DNA from: Chloroflexota bacterium
GTDB taxonomy: Bacteria > Chloroflexota > Dehalococcoidia > Tepidiformales > Tepidiformaceae
Assembly (NCBI GenBank): GCA_026710655.1
Contig: JAPOQN010000035.1
Span: 1-64,000, forward strand
Length of the DNA: 64,000 bases
Reading direction: 5' to 3'
Shown: positions 56,864-64,000 of the stretch, piece after piece
How the letters are laid out: each line of letters opens with the position of its first letter
Position numbering within the stretch: the first letter of the stretch is position 1
Notes under the pieces: generated by a model
What the model was told of the DNA's origin: nothing
The model's database searches: none
Seen by the model: the letters and a program-made list of their open reading frames with translations, nothing else
Position numbers and translations under genes: made by a program

Positions 56864-57847
56864 TTGTCGGTGGACTCACGGCCACTCGCCCCGCCCACGC
56901 TTGAGGAGATTCGCCGCGCGCACGAGGTCGTCAAGCGGAATCTATCACTGCCCACGCCCCTGGTTCACAGCCCTGGCCTCTCCGAGCTGCTGGATGCGCA
57001 CGTCTCGATCAAGCTGGAGACGGCGACCCCGACATCGGCATTCACGGTGCGAGGCGGCATCTATCTCGCCTCCTTGCTCGACGAAGATGCGCGGGAGCGC
57101 GGTGTCGTCACCGCCTCGACCGGCAATCACGGTCAGTCAATCGCCTACGGGGCGGCCAGCGCCGGCGTCGACGCGACCATCTTCATGCCTGCGGGCGCTA
57201 ATCCCGACAAGGTCGCCGCCATCGAGCGGTTCGGGGGCCGGGTGAAGCTCGTTGGAGAGCGGGTGGATGAGTGCTTTGCCGCTGCCGCCGACTACGCGCA
57301 CGAACGAGACGCGCTGTACGTGGAACCGGGCAACAACCCCCGGCTGGTCGCGGGCGTCGCCACTGCCGCGCTGGAAGTGCTGGAGACGCAGCAACCCGAC
57401 ACCGACCTTGTGATCGTCCCGCTCGGGGCAGGCACCGCGGCATCGGGTTGGGTCGCGGTGCGGGACGAACTCAAGCACCCGGCCCAGGTCTGGGCCGCGC
57501 AGTCGTCACTGTCGCCCGCAGCGCACGATGCCTGGCGCTCCGGGAAGATGGAGCCGCGCCAGGACCGAACGCTCGCGGAGGGCATCGCGATCGGCCTCGC
57601 CTTCGAGTTGCCGATGGGCATCCTCCGCGAGTCGCTCAACGACTTCATCCTGGTCGACGACGACCAGATTCTCGCCGCCGTTCGACTCCTCTGGGATAGG
57701 CAGCATGTCATGGCCGAACCAGCCGGCGCCGTTGGCCTCGCCGCGGCCGAGCAGGAGCGGGAACGCCTTGCCGGCAAGCGGGTCGTCCTCGTGATCAGCG
57801 GCGCCAACGCGACGCGCAGCCAACTCGTCAACTGGTTGGCGGACTGA
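56864..57847 (+). CDS. Threonine/serine dehydratase-like PLP protein lacking the PLP lysine
   Basis: 327-residue fold-type II PLP protein. The usual S-F-K-x-R-G-A motif reads SAFTVRGG, so residue 61 is threonine (codon ACG; lysine would be AAG). The other family parts are intact: the TASTGNHGQSIAYGA loop, PLGAGTAASGWVAV phosphate cradle (usually G-G-G-G-x), AEPAGAVG and the final VISGANATRSQL. Without the lysine the standard Schiff base cannot form. TTG at 56864 is used; a GTG two codons on is possible. It overlaps no other gene and is co-directional with the CopD-like gene. Confidence 0.85.
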   Translation: MSVDSRPLAPPTLEEIRRAHEVVKRNLSLPTPLVHSPGLSELLDAHVSIKLETATPTSAFTVRGGIYLASLLDEDARERGVVTASTGNHGQSIAYGAASAGVDATIFMPAGANPDKVAAIERFGGRVKLVGERVDECFAAAADYAHERDALYVEPGNNPRLVAGVATAALEVLETQQPDTDLVIVPLGAGTAASGWVAVRDELKHPAQVWAAQSSLSPAAHDAWRSGKMEPRQDRTLAEGIAIGLAFELPMGILRESLNDFILVDDDQILAAVRLLWDRQHVMAEPAGAVGLAAAEQERERLAGKRVVLVISGANATRSQLVNWLAD

Positions 57848-57913
57848 GCACGATCGAACCTGCGGCGCCCCTTTGGGAGACTCGTCCGCTATAACCCCCG
57901 CCCCGCGCCCCGT

Positions 57914-57942
57914 TTGACCCGTTCGTGACCCGCTGGTTCACT
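57914..57942 (+). promoter_or_regulatory. Putative ileS promoter, TTGACC-17-TTCACT
   Basis: TTGACC (57914-57919) and TTCACT (57937-57942) are 17 nt apart, just upstream of the T-box leader. The -35 is good and the -10 weak. Confidence 0.5.
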
Positions 57943-57954
57943 GGCCCCAGAGGC

Positions 57955-58227
57955 ATTGACGGAGACGAGTAGCGTCCCGTTCCTGCGCTCAGCGAGCCCC
58001 GTTTGGTGTGAGGGGGCGCTGCAGGCGGACGCGAACATCCCTCCCGAGCTTCCGGCCGAACGCCGGCCCCGCCGGCCAGTAGACCCGGACGGAACGCCCG
58101 CAGGCGCGGGTCGCCCACCGTTAGCGAGGGCGGGAGCGTGATGGCGCTCCGCAGAGGGCCCGCCTCGTGCGGGAACCAGGGTGGTACCGCGGGCATCGCG
58201 CCCGTCCCTGATCGGGGCGGGCGTTTT
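57955..58227 (+). promoter_or_regulatory. T-box riboswitch, isoleucine-specific
   Basis: This 418-nt gap between genes holds a T-box leader. The conserved T-box AGGGTGGTACCGCGG is at 58178-58192. A GC-rich terminator (CGCCCGTCCC paired with GGGGCGGGCG, one G-T pair) lies at 58199-58222, followed by TTTT. In stem I an AGTAG element (57969-57973) faces GAAC-ATC, and ATC at 58037-58039 is the isoleucine specifier. Uncharged tRNA-Ile would pair with both sites, stabilise the antiterminator and turn on ileS. Confidence 0.88.
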
Positions 58228-58265
58228 CGTACCCGTCCCGGCAACCCTCGCCGAGGAGGCCGGAC

Positions 58266-61200
58266 GTGTCCCAGCTCTTCAGACCCGTCGACCCGAGCGT
58301 CAACTTCCCCGATCTCGAGACCGGCATTCTCGACTTCTGGCGCGACAACGACATCTTCAAGCGCAGCATCGAGGAACGCCCCGAGGACAACCTCTTCGTC
58401 TTCTACGAAGGGCCGCCTACCGCCAACGGCCGCCCCGGCGTCCACCACATCATGCCCCGCGTCATCAAGGACCTCTTCGCCCGCTACAAGACGATGCGCG
58501 GCTACCGCGTGCCCCGCAAGGCCGGCTGGGACACGCACGGCCTGCCCGTCGAGATCGAGGTCGAGAAGGAGCTGGGCCTCAGCTCCAAGCCCGAGATCGA
58601 GGAGTTCGGCATCGCCGAGTTCAACGCCCAGTGCCGCGAGAGCGTCGGCCGCTACGTGCGCGACTTCGAGGAGCTGACCGAGCGCATCGCCTTCTGGGCC
58701 GACATGGACAACCCCTACGTCACCTACGACAACGACTACATCGAGAGCGGCTGGTGGATCTTCAAGCAGCTCTGGGACCACGGCCTCGTCTACCAGGACT
58801 ACCGCAGCACCCCCCACTGCCCCCGCTGCGAGACCAGCCTGAGCGACCACGAGCTCTCCCAGGGCTACCGCGACGACGTCCCCGACCCCAGCGTCTACAT
58901 CAAGTTCCGGCTGCCGCCGGAGGCGCGCGAGCGCATCGGCCTCGCGGACGGCCCGGCCGCCAGCATCGTCGCCTGGACCACCACCCCCTGGACCCTCCCC
59001 GGCAACACCGCCCTCGCCGTCATGGACGACGCCACCTACGGCCTCTACGAGCACGAAGGCGAGCACCTGGTGCTTGCGGAGGCGCTCGCCGAGAGCGTAC
59101 TCGGCGAAGAGCGGGAGGCGCTCCGCACGTTCCGCGGCTCCGAGCTCGTCGGACTCGCCTACGAGCCTCTGTACCGCCCCGAGATGCTGGAGGGCACCGT
59201 CCGACGCTTCGGCGCCGACGGCCACCTGCGCCCGCTGGAGCCCGGCGAGGAGACCGAGGGACTGCGCCGCGTCCTCGTCGCCGACCACGTCTCCCTCGAA
59301 GACGGCACCGGCATCGTCCACATCGCCCCCGCCTTCGGTGGCGAGGACTTCGAGGACGGCAAGCAGCACGGACTCCTCTTCGCCCAGCCGATCGATACGC
59401 ACGGCACGATGGCCGAGGGCCTGCCCGGCGGCGGCACCTTCGCCAAGGACGCCGACCGCGACGTCATCAGCGACCTCGACGAGCGCGGACTCCTCCTCCG
59501 CAGCGAACGCATCAAGCACACCTACCCGTTCTGCTGGCGCTGCGATTCGCCTCTGCTCTACTACGCCAAGCCCAGCTGGTACATCCGCACGACCGCCCAG
59601 CGCGACCGCCTCCTCGCCGGCAACGCGCGCATCAACTGGCAACCCGACCACATCAAGCGCGGCCGCTTCGGCAACTGGCTGGAAAACAACATCGACTGGG
59701 CCGTCAGCCGCGAGCGCTACTGGGGCACCCCACTCCCCTTCTGGGTCTGCGGCGACTGCGCCACCGTGAGCGTCATCGGCTCGCGCGCGGAGCTGGCCGA
59801 CCGCGCCCTCGACCGCGCCGCCGCCGAGGCCATGGACGACCTCCACCGCCCCTACATCGACGACATCGTCCTGCACTGCGACGCCGAGGGCTGCGACGGC
59901 GAGATGCGCCGCGTGCCCGAAGTCGCCGACGCCTGGTTCGACAGCGGCGCCATGCCCTACGCCCAGTGGCACTACCCCTTCGAGAACCAGGACGAGTTCG
60001 ACCGCCAGTTCCCCGCCGACTTCATCTGTGAGGCCATCGACCAGACGCGCGGCTGGTTCTACACCCTGCACGCCGAGGCGGCCCTGCTGAACGCCGCCGA
60101 GGCCACGCCCGAGGAGATCAGCTACCGCAACGTCATCTGCCACGGCCACATCCTCGACGAGCAGGGCAACAAGATGTCGAAGAGCCGTGGCAACGTCCTC
60201 GAACCCTTCGACGTGCTCGACGAGCTCGGCGCCGACGCCGTGCGCTGGTACATCTATGCCTCCGCCCCCGTCGGCTCATCCCGCCGCTTCAGCGTGCGCC
60301 TCATGAACGAGAGCCTGCGCCGCTTCCAGCTCACCCTCTGGAACGTCTACAGCTTCTTCGTCAGCTACGCGAACATCGACGGCCTCGACCCCCGCGAGCG
60401 CCCCGCCGGCGAGCCGCCCGAGCTGGACCGCTGGCTCCTGAGCGAGCTGAACGCCCTCACCGAGCGCGTCACCGCCGGCCTCGACGACTACGACCCGACC
60501 GTCGCCGCGCGCGCCATCGAGTCGTTCGTCGACGACCTTTCGAACTGGTACGTGCGCCGCTCCCGCCGCCGCTTCTGGCGTGGCGTCTCCGGCGACGACG
60601 CGGACAAGCGCAGCGCCTACTTCACGCTCCACACGGCCCTGACCACGCTTGCGAGGCTGCTCGCGCCCTTCACCCCCTTCCTCGCCGAGGAGCTCTGGGC
60701 GAACCTCGCCCGCTCCATCGACGGCGACGCCCCCGAGAGCGTGCACCTCGCCGACTGGCCCGACCTGGTGTCGCTCAGGCCTGAACCGAGCGGTGGTCAC
60801 GTAGATCTCAAGGCAAGTGGCACAGCAGGAGGGGGGCTCACTGGGTCGGCCAGGTTGAAAGTGATCGACGAGTCGCTGAACGCCGAGACGCAGCTCGTGA
60901 AGCGCGTCGCCTCGATGGGCCGGGCCGCCCGCGCGAAGGCGTCGCTCAAGGTGCGCCAGCCCCTCACAGAGGTGCTCGTGCGTCCCCGCGACGCCGGCGA
61001 GGCTGCCGTCCTCACCCGTAACGAAGCGCTCCTGCTGGAGGAGCTGAACGTGAAAGCCCTCGCGACCCTTGAGGACGAGGCGGGGGTGGTCACCTTCGAC
61101 GTGAAGCCGAACCTGCCCGTGCTCGGACCCCGCCTCGGCCGCGAGGTCGGCGCCGTGCGCTCCGCCCTCGCCGCGCTCGACGCGGGCGAGGTCGCCGCCG

Positions 61201-61616
61201 CCGTGCGTGCCGGCCAGAACGTGGCCGTTGCCGGCCACGACCTCGCACCCGGCGACTTCCTTGTCGAGATGCGCGAGAGCGAGGGCTACGCCGTCGCCAG
61301 CGAGGCCGGCTACACCGTCGCCATCGCTACCACGGTCACCCCCGAGCTGGCGGACGAAGGGGTCGCGCGCGAACTCGTGCGCCACATCCAGGACCTCCGC
61401 CGCGAGGCGGACTTCGAGTTGAGCGACCGCATCACTACCTGGTGCGCCGGCGACGAGACCGTCGCCCGCGTCCTCGACGCCCACGGCGACTACGTGCAGG
61501 GCGAGACGCTCTCCGTCGAGCTCCTCACGGAGCCGCCGCCCGCGGACGCGCAGCAGACGGCGTTCACGCTGGACGGCGTCGAGGTGGTCGTGGGCGTGCG
61601 TCGGAGGGACGCATGA
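58266..61616 (+). CDS. ileS: Isoleucyl-tRNA synthetase
   Basis: 1116 residues, a long-form class I synthetase of the type carrying a C-terminal anticodon-binding extension. The HIGH-equivalent is GVHH in TANGRPGVHHIMPR and the KMSKS loop is NKMSKSRGN. The editing CP1 domain has AWTTTPWTLPGNTALAV. An unusual 30-residue glycine/serine-rich insert (about 836-865, nt 60771-60860) lies between the DWPD segment and the IDESL helix; it is less GC-rich. GTG start with GAGGAGG upstream. Controlled by the T-box. The HAD gene overlaps its stop. Confidence 0.96.
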   Translation: MSQLFRPVDPSVNFPDLETGILDFWRDNDIFKRSIEERPEDNLFVFYEGPPTANGRPGVHHIMPRVIKDLFARYKTMRGYRVPRKAGWDTHGLPVEIEVEKELGLSSKPEIEEFGIAEFNAQCRESVGRYVRDFEELTERIAFWADMDNPYVTYDNDYIESGWWIFKQLWDHGLVYQDYRSTPHCPRCETSLSDHELSQGYRDDVPDPSVYIKFRLPPEARERIGLADGPAASIVAWTTTPWTLPGNTALAVMDDATYGLYEHEGEHLVLAEALAESVLGEEREALRTFRGSELVGLAYEPLYRPEMLEGTVRRFGADGHLRPLEPGEETEGLRRVLVADHVSLEDGTGIVHIAPAFGGEDFEDGKQHGLLFAQPIDTHGTMAEGLPGGGTFAKDADRDVISDLDERGLLLRSERIKHTYPFCWRCDSPLLYYAKPSWYIRTTAQRDRLLAGNARINWQPDHIKRGRFGNWLENNIDWAVSRERYWGTPLPFWVCGDCATVSVIGSRAELADRALDRAAAEAMDDLHRPYIDDIVLHCDAEGCDGEMRRVPEVADAWFDSGAMPYAQWHYPFENQDEFDRQFPADFICEAIDQTRGWFYTLHAEAALLNAAEATPEEISYRNVICHGHILDEQGNKMSKSRGNVLEPFDVLDELGADAVRWYIYASAPVGSSRRFSVRLMNESLRRFQLTLWNVYSFFVSYANIDGLDPRERPAGEPPELDRWLLSELNALTERVTAGLDDYDPTVAARAIESFVDDLSNWYVRRSRRRFWRGVSGDDADKRSAYFTLHTALTTLARLLAPFTPFLAEELWANLARSIDGDAPESVHLADWPDLVSLRPEPSGGHVDLKASGTAGGGLTGSARLKVIDESLNAETQLVKRVASMGRAARAKASLKVRQPLTEVLVRPRDAGEAAVLTRNEALLLEELNVKALATLEDEAGVVTFDVKPNLPVLGPRLGREVGAVRSALAALDAGEVAAAVRAGQNVAVAGHDLAPGDFLVEMRESEGYAVASEAGYTVAIATTVTPELADEGVARELVRHIQDLRREADFELSDRITTWCAGDETVARVLDAHGDYVQGETLSVELLTEPPPADAQQTAFTLDGVEVVVGVRRRDA

Positions 61617-62338
61617 CCGCGCCGAAAGCCATCCTCCTCGACCTCGACGACACCCTGCTCGACATGTACAGCGCCATGCACAGCTCCTGGCAGGAGATCT
61701 GCGCCGAGGTGGCCCCACCCCTGGGCGGCGATGCCGCCAGCCTGCGCGAGACCATCCGGCGCGAGAGCGCCATCTTCTGGGCCGACGAGGAAACGGTCGC
61801 CGAATACCGCGTGCGGCCGCTCGATTCACGCACGCACATCGTGCGCCTCTCCCTCCTCGCCGAGGGTCTCGATGACTCCGATGCCGAGGAGATCGCCGCA
61901 CGCTCGCTGCGGGGCTACCTGGACCGCCTCGCCCCCTTCGACGACTCCATCGCGACCCTGGAGACGCTGCGCTCGCAGGGCTACCGCCTCGGTATGGTCA
62001 CGAACGGCTCCTCCGATACCCAGCGCGAGAAGATCGAGCGCTGGAACCTGGAGCCCTACTTCGACGAGATCGTGATCGAGAGCGAGTTCGGTCGCGGCAA
62101 GCCCGATCCCGGTGTGTTTGCGAAAGCGCTCGCCGGTACCGGAGCTGCGCCCAACGAGGCCTGGATGGTGGGCGACAACCTCTACGCCGACATCGGCGGG
62201 GCGCGTGGCGCGGGCATCCACAGCGTCTGGATTCACCGTGGGCGCCTCGAGTTCCCCGACGACCCGCCCGCCCACCCCCACCGCCGCATCGGCCACTTCG
62301 ACGAGCTGCACGCTGCCCTCGATGCTGCCGCCGAGTAA
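61613..62338 (+). CDS. HAD-family phosphatase
   Basis: 241 residues. The nucleophile motif LLDLDDTLLD (D10, D12), the VTNGSSDTQREKI threonine/asparagine loop, a lysine in GRGKPDPGVFAKAL and the MVGDNLYADIGGARGAG motif are all intact. The family removes phosphate from small metabolites. It is translated from an ATG overlapping the ileS stop, so it shares the T-box control. Substrate unknown. Confidence 0.92.
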   Translation: MTAPKAILLDLDDTLLDMYSAMHSSWQEICAEVAPPLGGDAASLRETIRRESAIFWADEETVAEYRVRPLDSRTHIVRLSLLAEGLDDSDAEEIAARSLRGYLDRLAPFDDSIATLETLRSQGYRLGMVTNGSSDTQREKIERWNLEPYFDEIVIESEFGRGKPDPGVFAKALAGTGAAPNEAWMVGDNLYADIGGARGAGIHSVWIHRGRLEFPDDPPAHPHRRIGHFDELHAALDAAAE

Positions 62339-62434
62339 GGCGCCGCTTCCCCGGGAAGCGCGCTCACTCCGCTGTGCTGAAACACTGCGATACGGTATCA
62401 AACCACCATCGGTCGCTCCCTGAGGTAGTCGTAG

Positions 62435-64000
62435 ATGTCACACCTGAAACAGAACGTCCTTGCCGGTCTTGTCCTCGTTGGCGTCGGACTCGCCGCCGCC
62501 GCCCTCGTCGTGGGGCTTCTCGCCCTCACCCAGAGCGACGACCGCGACGAGCCGTCCGCCCCCTCACCCTCCGACCCCGCCGAGTACGCGGTCTGGCTGG
62601 TGGAGCAGGCGATCGAGTACTACGAGGCCGAGGGGATCGAGGCCACGCTCGCGCACTACAACGCCCCCGAGCGCGTCGATGGCCCCTGGTACGTCTTCGT
62701 CCTCGAGGAGCGCGACGACGGCATCTACACGATTGCCAATGCTGCCCGCCCCGAGCTCGTGGGCACCACCCGCGTGCGCATCGATACGCGCGGCTTCGAT
62801 TACGGCGCCGCCTTCGCCCAGACCACCGAGGCCGGGCACTGGGTCACCTACGCCTTCATCAACCCCCAGACGGACGGGGAGGAGCTGAAGCACACCTGGG
62901 CTGTCCGGCGTGGCGACTACCTCTTCGGCTCCGGCTGGTACGAGGCCACCGCGATCACGCCTGAGCGGGAATCCGAACCCGCAACCGCTCCCGCCCCCAC
63001 CAAGGCCGAGCCTGGCGCCTACACGAAGGCGTTCGTCCAGCAGGCCATCGACCGCTACGAGGCCGAGGGCATCGGCGCAGCCCTCGACTTCTACAACTCC
63101 GCCGAGAGCGTCGACGGCCAGTGGTACGTCTTCATTGTCGACGCGGACGGGATCATCGTCGGTCACTTCAACGATGCCATCCGCGGAGAGCCCCTCGATG
63201 GCCCCATCGGTACCGACATCACCGGTTACGAGTTCGCACAGGACATGCTCGCGGCGGGCGAGGAGGGGCGCTGGGTCACCTACGTCTTCGTCAACCCCGA
63301 AACCAACCAGCATGAACTCAAGCACACCTGGATCGTCCGGCGCGGCGACTACCTCATTGCCTCCGGTTGGTACGAGCTGGCCTCCAACCTTCCCGCTACG
63401 GACCCGGAGCCGGTTACGAAGGCCCAGCCCAACGCCTATACGAAAGCGTTCGTGCAGCAGGCCCTCGACCGCTTCGAGGCGGAAGGCCGCGAGGCGACCC
63501 TCGCCTTCTACAGCTCCGCCGAGAGCGTCGATGGCGACTGGTACGTCTTCATCCTGGAGGACCGCCCCGACGGCCTCTACAACATCTCGAACGCCACCCG
63601 CCCGGACCTGCTGGGAACCGCCCCGACCCGCATCGACCGCCGCGGCGTCGACTACGGATCCGAGTTCCTCGCCACGACGGACGCGGGGCAGTGGGTGGAC
63701 TACGTCCTCCTTAACCCGGCGACCTGCGAGGAGCGCCTCAAGCACAGTTGGGTCGTGCGCCGGGGCGACCTTGTCTTCGGCTCAGGCTGGTACGAGGACC
63801 GTGTTGCCGAACACCCCCTGCTCCCCACCAAGTGCGAACCCGCCGCCTACACGGCCGCCCACGTCGAGGCTGCCATCGCGCGCTACGAGGCCGAGGGGCG
63901 CGAGGCCGCCATCGCCTGGCACAGCGACCCGGCCAACAACGACGGCCGCTGGTACACGTTCATCATCGACCCCGCCGCCGGCCGCATCCTTGCCCACCCC
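62435..64000 (+). CDS. Surface protein with four tandem Cache-like repeats (partial)
   Basis: Open frame of at least 522 residues, running off the window. An N-terminal hydrophobic helix (about 8-33) is a signal-anchor. At least four repeats of a Cache-like domain follow: about 50-170, 195-313, 334-454 and from 470 onwards. Each repeat has A-x-x-A-I/L-D/E-R-Y/F-E-A-E-G, then W-Y-V-F-I/V, a G-x-D-Y/F segment, W-V-T-Y-V-F-x-N-P, L-K-H-T/S-W-x-V-R-R-G-D and GSGWYE. Cache domains sense small ligands outside the cell. No signalling output domain is seen in the visible part. Starts 96 nt after the HAD stop. Confidence 0.85.
   Translation, partial: MSHLKQNVLAGLVLVGVGLAAAALVVGLLALTQSDDRDEPSAPSPSDPAEYAVWLVEQAIEYYEAEGIEATLAHYNAPERVDGPWYVFVLEERDDGIYTIANAARPELVGTTRVRIDTRGFDYGAAFAQTTEAGHWVTYAFINPQTDGEELKHTWAVRRGDYLFGSGWYEATAITPERESEPATAPAPTKAEPGAYTKAFVQQAIDRYEAEGIGAALDFYNSAESVDGQWYVFIVDADGIIVGHFNDAIRGEPLDGPIGTDITGYEFAQDMLAAGEEGRWVTYVFVNPETNQHELKHTWIVRRGDYLIASGWYELASNLPATDPEPVTKAQPNAYTKAFVQQALDRFEAEGREATLAFYSSAESVDGDWYVFILEDRPDGLYNISNATRPDLLGTAPTRIDRRGVDYGSEFLATTDAGQWVDYVLLNPATCEERLKHSWVVRRGDLVFGSGWYEDRVAEHPLLPTKCEPAAYTAAHVEAAIARYEAEGREAAIAWHSDPANNDGRWYTFIIDPAAGRILAHP

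Noticed and set aside
57828-60149. Very long minus-strand open frame opposite the ileS leader and gene
   Set aside because: It is a by-product of high GC content in the antisense frame of ileS; it has no family similarity and runs through the T-box.
62344-62360. Hairpin CGCTTCC-CCG-GGAAGCG after the HAD gene as an intrinsic terminator
   Set aside because: The stem is good but no T-run follows, so termination is not supported by sequence.

Overview
The window is GC-rich, densely packed chromosomal DNA. It fits a bacterium of the Chloroflexota (Dehalococcoidia/SAR202-like or related). That placement is an inference from gene content: a squalene-hopene cyclase operon, luciferase-like (F420/FMN-type) monooxygenases, a class III CoA-transferase, a Rieske oxygenase, a multi-Cache surface protein, a T-box controlled ileS and very short intergenic gaps. 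No rRNA is present. Two tRNAs are present: a selenocysteine tRNA (13001-13098) and tRNA-Ser(CGA) (16696-16783, minus).

Layout. 0-5 kb: end of an IS5-like transposase abutting a site-2 protease gene, lutA plus a lutB-lutC fusion, DinB and AlkB-like genes. 5-9 kb: phosphoesterase, DUF454, a hicAB toxin-antitoxin pair, an SPFH protein and tsaD. 9-16.6 kb: MoaD/ThiS-like protein, amidase, CcsB, an LLM oxidoreductase, tRNA-Sec, gyrB, TrmO-like and a phosphatase. 16.7-24.7 kb: tRNA-Ser, a tandem nitrilase, an operon of a 36-residue membrane peptide with a ketosynthase-like and an MBL-like protein that both lack catalytic residues, a PAP2 phosphatase and asd. 25.5-34.3 kb is a mixed accessory and catabolic stretch: a restriction nuclease/Dam-type methylase pair, CoA-transferase, ThuA-like protein, HARE-Mrr endonuclease, an antitoxin remnant, SDR, Rieske oxygenase and two small uncharacterised proteins.

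34.4-43.0 kb holds a minus-strand hopanoid operon in the order ispH-shc-hpnC-hpnD-hpnE-hpnH-hpnG-SDR, with most junctions overlapping. It covers isoprenoid precursor, squalene, hopene, adenosylhopane and ribosylhopane. The last SDR is a plausible candidate for the next reduction. 43-48.5 kb: YbjQ, CvpA, Trm112-like, folP-folK, a JAMM peptidase, thrB and DUF4389. 48.6-50.8 kb: two phage-tail-like genes. 50.8-57.8 kb: MFS transporter, a second LLM oxidoreductase, a TPR operon, hydrolases and a PLP enzyme without its lysine. 57.9-64 kb: an isoleucine T-box, ileS, a HAD phosphatase and a four-repeat Cache protein running off the end.

Two patterns cross the window. First, about twenty genes have a TAnnnT hexamer 6-10 nt upstream of the start codon, which points to widespread leaderless or near-leaderless transcription and helps fix starts. 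Second, at least five enzyme-fold proteins have lost canonical catalytic residues.
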